A stretch of 64,000 nucleotides of DNA from Ehretia macrophylla (GCA_037974665.1 CM075777.1:16391001-16455000), one strand, 5' to 3'. Shown: positions 1-10,100, counted from the stretch's first letter. The notes: generated by a model not told the origin, from the letters alone. Numbers and translations are program-made.

Positions 1-142
1 TTCTTCAATTGTATTGACTTGGTTTAGATTATTCTGAGAGATATATGAGTTGACTATGATTTTAATTTTTTCAAACTGAATGTGTTGGTTCGAGTTGAAA
101 AATGTACTTTAAACCACTCAAACCGACCCATGCCTACCTCTA
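1..142. mobile_element. 3' part of a hAT-like MITE, cut by window edge
   Basis: This stretch resembles 1575-1723 (shared 'tttaattttttcaaa' and 'aaaccgaccatgc'-type sequence). It ends in 'ccgacccatgcctacctcta', the degenerate counterpart of the terminal repeat of the complete element at 1234-1723. The left end lies outside the window. Confidence 0.5.
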
Positions 143-1225
143 CCCCCAAGAATGACCCAAAACCCCTCCTCCTATTATATCAATTAAATTGTCAAACACC
201 ACCTTAATCTCTTTTTCTAAATAAAAAAAAAAAGTTTGTTTTTGAACTACTAAAAATTTCATCCAACCTAGTTACTAGAATACCATATCTTTTTATTTTT
301 GTATGTGTATATGATAAAAATCACACAATTTAACACTCATATATAAATAATTTTTTTCAATGGGGACTAAACTAATTTTTTAATATAAAAATAACTTAAA
401 AATTACACATTTTAAGATAAAATTTTAGTTGAGTGGGGGCTACAACCCCTACATATATAAGGCTGGTTCCGTCATATATATATATATATATATATATACA
501 CATCTATATAATTCACCTCCAAAACCAATGAAGAACGAAATCAAATTACAAGGACACAAAAAAAAAAATCAATGTGTATATATATAACACACATCTATAT
601 ATGTATATATTTATATATGCATTACATACACCACCAACGAACTCAGCAAACCTAAATGTGTATGCGTGTAAATATGTTGTGAAGGTGTGAGCGCAGGGGC
701 GGAGGTAGGCACCGAGGGTCAAAATAGGCACAACAGTGATATAGTCAATATTCGAAAGTCAGGAGCATTCATCTATGCGTAGATCAATACTTAACTTAAG
801 CACATTGTAGCACTCATGGAGTCTTTAAGGCAGTAATCCCCTCATATAATGCACTTTATATCAATTATAAAAATGTAAGTACTAAAGCCTATATAGAGTT
901 TTCAAAAATATGAGTCTCCCTCAGTATAATAATAACATAATATACAAAAGAAAGAATAATAAATTAATAACTATAGTCATTTTAAATATATATATATATA
1001 AAGGGAAAAAAAGAGTTTTGTTTGATTTTTCTTGAGATCGAGGCATTGTGCTGACGAAAGTTGGTACTATCATTTATTTTTTTATTTTTAAATAGTAAAC
1101 TACTAAAATATTCCTGGAGAAAATCCAGTGTAGGCACGACCTTACGCTCGGCTCCATATGGCTTCGCATATGTGTAAGTGTGCGAATCTGTTGGGTATAC
1201 GTGTATCAGTGTATGTGAATATGTA
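143..1225. other. Intergenic AT-rich DNA, no gene seen
   Basis: No plausible gene is visible on either strand. The stretch holds a short TA microsatellite (about 473-497), part of an AT-rich MITE copy at about 350-475, and a second short transposon-end-like motif near 695 ('ggggcggaggtaggcac'). Confidence 0.5.
350..475. mobile_element. AT-rich MITE family member (degenerate)
   Basis: The core 'caatggggactaaactaa' followed by T/A-rich sequence and 'gggggctacaacccc' matches the copies at 3959-4150, 26316-26538 and 36975-37165. The left terminus is not clear. Confidence 0.45.
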
Positions 1226-1233
1226 TGTGCAAG

Positions 1234-1723
1234 TAAGAGTGTGCAGCGAAACTGTCAACCCGCCCAAACTGCCTAACCCAATCCAAACTAACTCATTCTT
1301 GGCGGTTTCTTAAAAGTTCGGTTGGTTACGGTTTAAATTTTCATAGGAATCGACCACATAGTTTGGTTTATAGTTTTTACTATCCAAACTATAAGCCCAA
1401 ACCGACCCATATATATATAGTAAATATGTGTAGTATTCCCCAAAGAACTTTTCACCTTCCTCTACATTTTTCAATCTATCTCCCCTTTTATTGGAAAAAT
1501 CAAAAGACATTATGAGTAATTTTTCTGTATTTTAGATTTTTACAATACAATTTCTTTCTTCAAATGCAACTACAAGTTAAATCGAATGTATGATTTGGCT
1601 TGGTTTGAGTGGTTTTGATAAATGTATGGTTTGGCTATGGTTTTAATTTTTTCAAATCAAATGTGTTGGTTTGGTTCGAAAAATATGCTTTAAGCTATCC
1701 AAACCGACCGATGCACACCCCTA
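1234..1723. mobile_element. hAT-type MITE with 8-bp target duplication
   Basis: The 490-bp element has inverted ends TAAGAGTGTGCAGCG and, on the other strand, TAGGGGTGTGCATCG. It is flanked by TGTGCAAG (1226-1233) and TGTGCAAC (1724-1731), a 7/8 match, which fits the 8-bp duplication of hAT elements. It has no transposase, so it is non-autonomous. The small ORF inside it is not a gene. Confidence 0.75.
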
Positions 1724-1731
1724 TGTGCAAC

Positions 1732-2522
1732 TACATCAGAGAGAGGAGGGGGAGAAAAATTTTTTATTTGTTTTTAAGATGAAAAGACATAAATATCCTT
1801 CCTCCTTTAGACTTGTTTGGTAGAGTAAAATACCATGGGTAGGAGTTTGAAATTTTTAATTTTATGGGGCAATTGGAGTTAACACTTAAAATAACACAAG
1901 ATATAGTATGCAATTTTGGTAAATTATAGGAGGGTAGTACGTATTTTATTCGAATTTTAGTAATCCAAAATCTCTAACAATTCCAAAAAAATCAAATTCT
2001 TAACACAATAACATATATAAAATATTTCGAGCAAAAAAAAAAAGGAAAAATACATGAAATACCAATCATGCAAATTAGCCAAGCTTCCAGCTTGGTATAT
2101 TCCAAGACTGACGAGATCATTAATCCTCTACAAAATACTTGGGTGACGTACACAGTCCAGTATATAAGTCAATAAATATTTCTTCAAAACGTTTAGAACG
2201 TTAACGTGACACAAAGGCATGGATTTTATCTGTGTGAGATCCATGTACCTAAAGAAGAGGGACCATTTTTTAGACAATCCCATAAGTCAAAACCTTTTAC
2301 CTGATCAAGTATGCTTTTCTTATTATTTATTTGTGGACAAGAAATGAGATGATGTTATAATAATTCAAATTATAATTTTAGAGTCTAGGATTAAAGTTAT
2401 TCTGCAGCTAAAGAGGTTTCGAAACAATAACAGTTTCACGTGGAACATCCAAGAAAGGTAGTACCTAAGCTGTAGGCTCATAAGTTTAACACCACAAACA
2501 CCAATATTTATTGTTATACTAC
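1732..2522. other. Intergenic DNA, nothing recognised
   Basis: AT-rich sequence with no supported gene, repeat end or RNA. It separates the hAT MITE from the Tourist-like MITE. Confidence 0.4.
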
Positions 2523-2525
2523 TTA

Positions 2526-2777
2526 GGTAACGATTGGTATACTGGAATGGATTTGGACAGGAAAGGAATGGGCCAAGGAATGGAATGAAACTAGGAATGC
2601 GAATAACATGTTTGGTATGTTCTAGGTGTGAAAAGTAATAATAGGAATATCTTGTATAATATGACAGGATTGCCCTTTTATTATTATAGTATAAAAATTA
2701 TAACAATTTTCGTCTTTTTTTTTTATTATTATTATTTTTTCAATCACTATTATTATTTTGTTCTTTTAATTTTATTG

Positions 2778-2812
<35 letters not shown>

Positions 2813-3183
2813 TTTTATTTTTAGTTTTTGCTTTTATTATTATTGTTATTATTATTATTTCAATCACTATTATTATTTTGTTATCTTAATTTTATTGATT
2901 ATTATTATTATTATTTCTTTTTTTTTTTATTTTTTTTTTTGTTTTTGATTTGATTTTTTTTTTTTTAATAATAATTATTATTATTATTATAAAAATAATT
3001 TTTATAATAACTTTTTATAATAATAATAATAATAATAAAAATAATAAATTTTTTATTTAATAATAATAATTATTTTTTAATAATAATTTATATTATATTT
3101 ATTTATTATTATTATTAGTATTTTATAATAATTATTATTATTATATTTTTTTAATTATTATTATTGTTATTTTTATTATTATT

Positions 3184-3222
<39 letters not shown>

Positions 3223-3834
3223 TCAATCACTATTATTATTATTATTATTTTTATTTTTATTTTATTTTTAGTTTTGATTTTATATTTATTTTTTAATAAT
3301 AATAATTATTATTATTATAAAAAAATTTATAATAATAATAATAATTAAAATAATAATAATAATAATTATTATTATTATTATATTATTATTATTAGAAATA
3401 AAAATAATAATAATAATTTTTTTAATAATAAAATAATAATTATTTTAATAATAAAATAATTATTATTTTTAAATAATAATTATATTATATTTATTTATTA
3501 TTATTATTATTTTAATAATAATAATTAGTATTTTATAATAATTATTATTATTATATTTTTTAATTATTATTATTGTTATTTTTATTATTATTTTTTGTTA
3601 TTATTATTATTATTATTGAATATGAGGGTATGATAGTCAAGTTCATTCCCAAATACATGGGAATGGCCCATTTCTATGGGTTTGCTCTGGAATGGCTATT
3701 CCCATATACGTGGGAATGTGATTACCTTGGGAATGAAATTCCCAAGTTCATTCCTTTATACCAAGCATGAGAATAAAAAATAATTGGGAATGTCATTCCA
3801 TTTCAAACCTCATTCCAGTATACCAATCGGTACC
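2526..3834. mobile_element. Tourist-like (PIF/Harbinger) MITE expanded by ATT microsatellite
   Basis: The terminal inverted repeats are GGTAACGATTGGTATACTGG on the left and GGTACCGATTGGTATACTGG on the other strand at the right, each continuing with 'aatg'. Both sides are flanked by TTA (2523-2525 and 3835-3837), the trinucleotide duplication typical of PIF/Harbinger. Sub-terminal 'gggaatg..cattcc' sequence is also symmetric. The centre is almost wholly ATT/AAT microsatellite, which explains the 1.3-kb length. No transposase is encoded. Confidence 0.85.
2700..3620. repeat. Imperfect (ATT/AAT)n microsatellite
   Basis: About 900 bases of ATT and AAT triplets, with several switches between the T-rich and A-rich orientation. 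A near-duplicate block ('tttcaatcactattattatt') recurs at about 2738, 2858 and 3220. It lies inside the Tourist-like MITE. Confidence 0.9.
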
Positions 3835-3958
3835 TTAGATAAAAGAAGTAATTCGCCACAATATTCACAAATCTTTTCAGTAATTGCTAACTTCCCCAAC
3901 CTTTTCATAATATTCACAAAACAACAGGCTACATAAACCCAACAGGTAACATACTCCC

Positions 3959-4150
3959 AAGGGTGGATCCAAAAAGTTTTTTAATGGGGACTAAATACAA
4001 TTATATAAGTATATATTTTTTCAATGGGAGTTAATTAACTTTTAACTAAAAATACATAAAAAAATTTCAAAAACAAAAAATACATAGAATTTTTAATTTT
4101 TTCTTTGGCTAATGGATGCTACAACCTCCACTGACCCAAATACAGATTGC
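3959..4150. mobile_element. AT-rich MITE family member
   Basis: It starts 'aagggtggatcc', contains 'taatggggactaaatac' and 'tcaatgggagttaattaac', and ends 'gctacaacctccactgaccc'. This matches the layout of the clearer copy at 26316-26538. No coding capacity. Confidence 0.55.
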
Positions 4151-4177
4151 CAGTGCCCTCACCGCTAGTGTTGGTAT

Positions 4178-4985
4178 TTTTTTTGCAAGGCAAGCAAATA
4201 ACTTAATTTCATAAATAAAATAAACAAAGTAAAAAAAAAAAAAAGCCAAGGAAAGTAACAAGCCTAAACCCCGAACGAGAAGAGCAAATGCGAAACCACA
4301 ACCAATTACAAAAAACACCACAAGAAGTGATCATTCTACAACATCAAGGGGAAGATGCATAGAATGGTCACCAATGCTCCAACAACAATTAACAAACAAA
4401 GTCGCAATCAAGAAAATTTTAAATGAATTCTATTGGCGTAATGCTTGCTAATGCTTGTGATAGCAAATCGATTATGTCCTTAGGTCTTCAGGAAAACGTC
4501 CACTTTAATCTTATCCAGAATTTGTTCTTTAGAGTGAGCTTGATGGCAGAAAATACGTTCATTCCTTTCAATCCAAATATGATAGATTGTGGCACAAAAA
4601 ATGAGTCGAAACATATAGCTCTTGATATCCTTATTGTCTGCAATTGAATGGCCAAACATGATAATATAATCAAAAGAGGAAAAGGTGAGCTCAATTTTTA
4701 TCAAAGTTAACCCAGCTTTCCAAATCCGCTTTGTAAAACTACAATTAAAGAATAAATTATCTCTAGTTTCACAACCAATATAACAAAAGATGCAATTAGC
4801 CTTGTCAACTGACTCCCAAGTCAAAAGACGATAATGAATGGTAAGCCTATCAAGACAACCATCCAATAAATGAAGTTGTGCTTTGGAATGTTGTGAGCAA
4901 ACCAAATTAAGTGATGCCAAGCATAAGGTTGACCTCTAACCGTAATATGATTTCAAGTGTTGGTGAAAGTAAATGTACCAGTATC
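4178..4985 (-). mobile_element. 5'-truncated L1-type LINE, 3' end
   Basis: Read on the minus strand, the fragment carries the last part of a LINE ORF2 (zinc-binding tail after the reverse transcriptase), then a 3' UTR ending in a short A-tail, seen as the T-run at 4177-4184. The sequence CTAGTGTTGGTAT occurs directly before the tail (4165-4177) and again at 5029-5041, so it looks like a 13-bp target-site duplication. The 5' junction carries an inverted copy of the flanking target (see the inverted repeat at 4986-5060). Confidence 0.75.
4480..4920 (-). pseudogene. LINE ORF2 C-terminal fragment (zf-RVT region)
   Basis: The 146-residue open stretch matches the zinc-binding tail of plant LINE reverse transcriptases. 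It has the pattern 'RLLTWESVDKANCIFC', then 'CETRDNLFFNC', then 'FCATIYHIWIERNERIF', which gives the Cys and His spacing of that domain. The polymerase and endonuclease parts are missing, so it cannot act alone. It lies within the 5'-truncated LINE on the minus strand. The family call is firm; the exact LINE clade is not known. Confidence 0.75.
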
Positions 4986-5060
4986 ATAAGGGTCAGGCAC
5001 GAAGATACCAACACTAGCACCAACACCCCTAGTGTTGGTATCTTCGTGCCTGACCCTTAT
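4986..5060. repeat. Perfect 32-bp inverted repeat at LINE 5' junction
   Basis: Arms at 4986-5017 and 5029-5060 are exact reverse complements, separated by 11 bases. The right arm contains the presumed target-site duplication (5029-5041) plus 19 bases of flanking DNA. The left arm therefore is an inverted copy of target sequence, not of the LINE. Confidence 0.85.
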
Positions 5061-5245
5061 AATAATCACCAAACAACGTGGAGAAAACATTCCACATGGT
5101 AACTGGCTCTTATACCACTTAATTATAATGACCCAAATTTAACTATTAGTATGTTAACAAATTGAGTTTAATTAATATACCCAAAAAGATTAAGTTCGCG
5201 ATGATAGTATTAAAGAACTCAAGTCATTATAAATTAAATACCTAT

Positions 5246-5407
5246 TGTAATATTGGTAGAAAAATAGTGTATATATGAGTGTTGTAAGTATAAGTGATAA
5301 TTGGAGTTAACCATTTCAGATCACTTGATTTGAAGCCCAAATAGTTTTTTTTTTCTAAAACACTAGACTCGCATGCAAGCCTAGGGTTCTAGGCTCGGGG
5401 TGTGATA
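5246..5407 (+). repeat. TRIM left terminal repeat
   Basis: It starts TGTAATATTGG and ends 'ggggtgtgata', where the expected CA is changed to TA. It shares 'gagtgttgta', 'cacttgatttga' and other blocks with the right repeat. Confidence 0.6.
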
Positions 5408-5599
5408 TAGAATGGTATGAGAGTCAGTAACTAGTCGGATGCAAGAGCTAAGTGCTATGCAGGACAAAGTGGTACACCAGTAAGATGGTGTGAGCCACCT
5501 CTTGAACTCGTATAAGCCACCTCTAGAATCCTACATCGCTAGTTGGTCTTGAGTTTGTGGATCCCTAACGAGCACATCAAGTCCTTAACAAGGGGTGTG

Positions 5600-5766
5600 T
5601 GTAATATTCCACATCGGTTGGTGTATATGAATAGTTTATAAATGAGTGTTGTATGTATAAAAAATAATTTAGGGTAACTACTTGGAACTCAAATATGAAC
5701 CACTTAATTTGAGTCTCAAATAATTATTTTTTATGCATACAACAGTTTTGAGCTCAAGTCATAACA
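5600..5766 (+). repeat. TRIM right terminal repeat
   Basis: It starts TGTAATATTCCACATCGG, a start often seen in plant TRIM elements, and ends in CA followed by the CCTAT duplication. It appears to have lost a short segment present in the left repeat. Confidence 0.6.
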
Positions 5767-5838
5767 CCTATCTATCTATTATAATTTATAAATCTAACGT
5801 GGGACAGAATGTTACATGCTTATGCTACCCAAAGTGCA

Positions 5839-5846
5839 TATATAAG
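5839..5846 (+). promoter_or_regulatory. Possible TATA box of the TANGO2-family gene
   Basis: TATATAAG lies 159 bases before the start codon at 6005, in a suitable place for a plant core promoter. The region is AT-rich, so a chance match is possible. Confidence 0.35.
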
Positions 5847-6004
5847 TCAGAAACAACACTCAAGTCTAAGTATAACAATTTCTTATTCCTCTTTCCATTT
5901 GTAACTTTTTTCTGGGTGAGACCACATTCATTTCACTGATTATATACGCTACAGTCTTGAATTTCTGAACATCTTACTAGGCTTTGCATATTCCTAGCTA
6001 GACA

Positions 6005-8068
6005 ATGTGTATTGCTGTGTTCATTTGGCAAGCCCATCCTAAGTATCCATTTCTTCTATTGCTTAACAGAGATGAATACCACAACAGGCAAGTATATATA
6101 CAATTTCAATCTTCTTAGTTTGTTAGCCTTTAGTATGCATGCACTTTTATTGAGATTTTATTATAGTGTTGATTTATTTTGCTTGAAGGCCTACAAAACC
6201 AGTGGCATGGTGGGAAGGTGGTGAAATATTGGGTGGAAGAGATGAGGTTGGAGGTGGAACATGGTTGGCCTGTTCAAGAGAGGGAAGATTTGCTTTTCTG
6301 ACAAATGTGTTGGAGCTGCATACTCTGCGTAAGGCCAGAAGCCGGGGAGATCTACCTGTGCGTTTCCTCGAGGTATCATCTTTTTACCCTATACCTCCTC
6401 AAATAGGATGGCTCGGTGCACGAAATTTTCATTATGTGCATGGTTTGAAGTAACCCGACCTTGCATTTTACAATAACCTGTTTTTATGTCTCGAAGCATG
6501 ACCTTCAGGTTATACAGTAAAATTTTTACTGTTGCATCAAAATTATCTTCTATACTTGCTCAAATCACAAGTCAAAATGAAATCTGGTTTTTGAAACACA
6601 TGTTTTCCTAATTCTCGTTTGAGGAAAAGATCTTAACATGAATAATTCTTAGTAAGACTAGAAAGAAACAATGTGATTTTCATTTATTGATCACCACTCT
6701 AACATCGAATATTCCATTGGATTTTCAATTGCAAAATCTGCATATTTCAAATCCTTGGCCAGTTGCATACTTCTCGACTGTCACGTCAAATACTATTAAA
6801 TTACCACTTCATCTAACGGTTTAAATTACTATTAGAGAAGAATTTATTATATTCATTTTTAATTTATAGTCTTGAATAGATACTTAGCGATTCGTGTAGC
6901 TTAAATTTTGTGATCCTTGGAGTACGTATAGAGCAGAAAGTGTCCGAAGGCATTTGCAGAGGAGCTGGTGGAAGAGGCACATCAATATAATGGATATAAT
7001 CTGATAATGGCTGACCATGAATCCAAAACCATGGTTTATATATCCAACAGGCCTAAAGGGGAACCTATTTCGATCCAGGTGGTTCATCCAGGTGTCCATG
7101 TGCTTACCAATGCAAAGTTGGACTCTCCATGGCCAAAGGTACTGTATCTCCCATTTCAATCTGTCACGTCACGAGCTTAGACATAGTCTTAATTATCAAT
7201 AATAGTTTGAGCATTAAGTTTACAAATCTAAAATAATTAATCCAAATTATCATTTAAACCCATTATATTCACAAACTATACTGTGAACATTTCTTTCACC
7301 GATGTGGAATATTACAATATTTAATATCGTCTTGAGAACAACAGTTCACCCTCTACACTCAACTCAAAAGTAGCTTAAGTTTTTTTTTTCTTTTTTTTTC
7401 CTTTTCGTCATAATTTTCTCTCAGGCTCAGCGTTTGCTGTTGAATTTCAAGCTGCTGCTTAAAATATATGGTGAAGTTGATATACCTGTGAAAGAAATGG
7501 TGGAAAGACTAATGAGGGACACAGTTAAAGCTGACAAAAGCAAGCTGCCAAATATATGTTCCCTTGAATGGGAATACAGTCTAAGCTCCATATTTGTTGA
7601 AGTTGACACTCCATTGGTAACTATTGTTACTCACTAGCGGATTTATATAGGGGCCAGTGAAAATTGTAAGAAAAAAAAAAAAAAAAAAATTTAAACTCTA
7701 TGGATTTTTTAAAAAAAAATTAAATATTTATATATTCTTAATTAAAAAAATTAATTAACTTCCAATATTAGAAAATAAATATATTCATAGAGATTTTTTT
7801 TTTTCATTAAGAAGAATTTTTAAATCCATCCCTCTTCTTCTGATGTATATATTATTTTCTTTGTGTTGGTTTAGACAATAAATTTCTTTCATTTAACTCA
7901 TATATATACTTTTGCAATCAAAAGGGGCCATGTGGGACCAGAAGCACAGCTGCATTGACCTTGGAAATGAATGGCAAAGCGAGCCTTTATGAGATCTATC
8001 TTGAAGGAGATATGTGGAAAGAGCACACTGTAAATTACCAAATTGAGCATTGTAAGAGAAGATGGTAA
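6005..8068 (+). CDS. TANGO2: TANGO2 homologue (NRDE family), five exons
   Basis: Exons are 6005-6087, 6189-6372, 6932-7138, 7425-7616 and 7925-8068. They join in frame to 269 residues, the usual length of plant TANGO2/NRDE-family proteins. The start MCIAVFIWQ carries the conserved Cys2, and NRDE stands at residues 21-24. 'GGGTWLACSREGRFAFLTN' and 'YNGYNLIMAD' are family blocks further on. TANGO2 proteins are linked to Golgi/ER organisation and to mitochondrial or haem/lipid handling in animals; the plant role is little known. Intron 1 has a GC donor (AG|GCAAGT), supported because only this junction restores 'NRPTKPVAWW'. Intron 3 holds a TRIM relic and intron 4 an AT-rich MITE. The gene appears intact. 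Confidence 0.93.
7298..7317 (-). repeat. TRIM terminal-repeat relic in TANGO2 intron 3
   Basis: On the minus strand the sequence reads TGTAATATTCCACATCGGTG, nearly the start of the right terminal repeat at 5600. Only a short part is recognisable. Confidence 0.45.
7634..7833. mobile_element. AT-rich MITE in TANGO2 intron 4
   Basis: It starts 'ctagcggatttatatagggg', runs through A/T tracts with 'aattaattaacttcc', and ends 'taaatccatccct'. The two ends are inverted relative to each other (AGCGGATTTA and AGGGATGGATTTA). It belongs with the copies at 31397-31612 and 26316-26538. Confidence 0.5.
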
Positions 8069-8783
8069 ATCAACTAGCTAGTAGTGATTTGTGAGTGATC
8101 AGAACTGCTTGTGTATGTATCACGGTTTACTCCTTGAATAAGAAAAGGAAATAAAAGGTAAAAAATTTCTTGATTTGAGTTGTATTTTTTGAACCCGTGA
8201 TTGATTGTAGAAGATTTCATTCAATTCTTAAAAAACATGACTATAAAATCCTTAACTGAAAACTATTTCGTAAAAAAAAAAAAGATAGTTTAAGGATTAT
8301 TGTAACTTATAACTGTGAGTTTATTCCTTTATTATAACAAGTCGTTCGTATTGAAAGATAATTAAGGATTAATGTGATTTATAACTACGAGTTTATTCTT
8401 TTATCAAAATGAGTGTTTCTTATAAAAAGATAGTTAAAGATCAATGCGACTTTTATTACTTTTGAATTTATTCTTTTATCAAAACGAGTCTTTTGTATAA
8501 AAAGATAGTTAAGGATTAATGTGACTTAGAAACGAGATTTTTTCCATTCTTCACGGCGGATCTTTTATGAACAACACGGGTCAAGATGACAATAATTGGC
8601 ATCCAAAATACGTGTCGTTGGATGCAGCTAATAAATAGAAAGGATTGTCAATGATATATGTGGCTAATTAGGCTGGCTTAGGTTCTGTTTGGCTTAATTT
8701 TTTGGCACTTAAAAATATTTTATGTGAGTTTAAAAACTAATTTTACATGTTTGACACATTTGTTAAATTACTTTTAAGTAAAA
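8069..8783. other. 3' flank of TANGO2 gene, no further gene
   Basis: The stretch contains the 3' UTR and three imperfect copies of a roughly 70-90-base unit ('gataGTTAAGGATTAATGTGA..TTTATTCTTTTATcaaaa') between about 8280 and 8545. No coding sequence is visible. Confidence 0.45.
8280..8545. repeat. Degenerate tandem repeat, about 3 units
   Basis: The block 'aaaagatagttaaggatta' followed by 'gactt..aac..gagtttattcttttat' recurs at about 8282, 8353, 8434 and 8498 with substitutions. Confidence 0.55.
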
Positions 8784-8791
8784 GGTGAAGC

Positions 8792-9385
8792 CATCGGCGG
8801 AGCCACATGGCTCTCAACAGGTTCACGAGAACACCGTGAAATTTGAAGTTTTTTTTTTGTTCTTTTAAAAATACCCTCTTATTTTTATTCTCTCTCTTTT
8901 CTCATGTTTTTCTCTCTTTATTTTTTACTTTTATTCTCTTATTTATAAATAGGTTTTAAATTTATTTTCTATATTTCGGGGACTATTTGTATTATCATTG
9001 TGTATAAATTTTGATTCATTTATTTTTGTAATATTTTTAACATTTAAGTTAAACTTTTCTAGTTTAATTATACATTTAATTTAATTTTAATTTTTTTAAA
9101 ATAATTTTTACATTGTCTTTTATTTTTAATTGATTATTTTGTATATTTGATTAAATAGTTCGGTTTGAATACTAACGAATTCTATATGTTTAAATATTTT
9201 AATATTTTTTCATCATTGTCATGATTTTAGAGATAAAAATAAGAGTGTTTTTTTTCAATTTATATAAAATAAAGTTGCATGAATGAGTGCCCAAACATGG
9301 TTACTAACTCTACCATGTAGTACACCCCCTAATTCTGGGTGACAAAGCGGTACCCCCTAACCCCGAGTGCCTGGCTCCGCCACTG
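8792..9385. mobile_element. hAT-type element, non-autonomous
   Basis: The left end CATCGGCGGAGCCA matches the right end read inverted, CAGTGGCGGAGCCA. It is flanked by GGTGAAGC (8784-8791) and ACTGAAGC (9386-9393), a 6/8 match to an 8-bp duplication. The 594-bp interior is AT-rich with no transposase. Its ends match those of the element at 61245-62082, which keeps a hAT transposase tail, so it is probably a relative. Confidence 0.65.
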
Positions 9386-9393
9386 ACTGAAGC

Positions 9394-9973
9394 TGAAAAA
9401 AGCTGAAAAATAAGAACCTCCAAATTGGAGCTTTTCAAAATAGGCTTTTGCAAAATTGTTTTTATATACTGCGGGAAGTTGTTTTATTTTTCTTTCTCAA
9501 ATATACCCGTTCATATTTTTTAAAGTACAATATTGCTATCAAAATTTTTAAAAGCTCCATATTGTCCAATAGGCCAAATAGTCAACAGTTTCTGTTCAAC
9601 AATATTTTTAACCAAAATTCTACTGTAAACGCTCTACAAATCAAAAGTTAAAATTTCATATCTAGGAAAAAAAACCTTAGTGTAGTTTACAAGGGGCTTA
9701 TTGAGGACAAGATGTGAAGCTCGTAGGGTAAGGCTTCTGCATTTTTTATTTCTGAGCAATGCTATATTTCTAATAGAATATTTGGACGTTGCTAATGAAT
9801 TTTATGTTGCTATGGCCCTCTACCATATCGGTACAAATAGAATAGTCCATTTATCCAGAATGGTAAAGGTGAATTATCGTCTAAAATATCAAATTTTGCT
9901 TTTATTTTTTCTAATCTATGTGTATTTATTATAGAAAACGGAGTCTAACTTTACGTGTACATTATCCATTTGC
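9394..9973. other. Intergenic DNA; remainder of an older element around the hAT insertion
   Basis: The sequence on both sides of the hAT insertion looks like one older element, from 'ggttctgtttggctt' near 8680 to 'aggccaaatagtcaac' near 9580, with inverted GTTTGGC/GCCAAA ends. The support is weak. No gene is visible. Confidence 0.3.
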
Positions 9974-9989
9974 AAAAATGAAACTAGAT

Positions 9990-10100
9990 AGATTTAAGAA
10001 TAGCTTAGTGATAGGTTATTTCCTTTGGTAGTTGAGAGATTATGATTCAAATCTCATGGGAGTGGGGATTAGGTGGGGGTTGGGGGTTAACCAAAAAAAA
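9990..10100 (+). mobile_element. tRNA-derived SINE with target duplication
   Basis: It has an A-box-like TAGCTTAGTGAT (10001-10012), a B-box-like GATTCAAATCT (10044-10054) about 32 bases on, and a terminal A-run at 10093-10102. AATGAAACTAGAT precedes it (9977-9989) and AATGGAACTAGAT follows (10101-10113), a 12/13 direct repeat expected of target-primed insertion. Confidence 0.7.

Larger units (their letters stand above)
5246..5766 (+). mobile_element. TRIM-like terminal-repeat retrotransposon
   Basis: Two diverged direct repeats, 5246-5407 and 5600-5766, both begin TGTAATATT. The right one ends in CA, and the five bases CCTAT flank both sides (5241-5245 and 5767-5771). Five bases after the left repeat lies TGGTATGAGAGTC (5413-5425), a decayed form of the initiator-tRNA-Met primer site. 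A purine-rich 'caaggggtgtg' precedes the right repeat. At 521 bp with no coding region it fits the TRIM class. Confidence 0.7.

Noticed and set aside
2628..2948. Open frame of 106 residues rich in Ile, Tyr and Phe
   Set aside because: It is the translation of the ATT microsatellite and has no other support.
3573..3770. Open frame of 65 residues at the right end of the Tourist-like MITE
   Set aside because: It lies wholly in the sub-terminal sequence of the MITE, which mirrors the other end.
4986..5060. Perfect hairpin considered as a terminator or miRNA precursor
   Set aside because: The right arm is explained by the LINE target duplication and its flank, so a junction artefact of insertion is the simpler reading. 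No transcript evidence can be seen.
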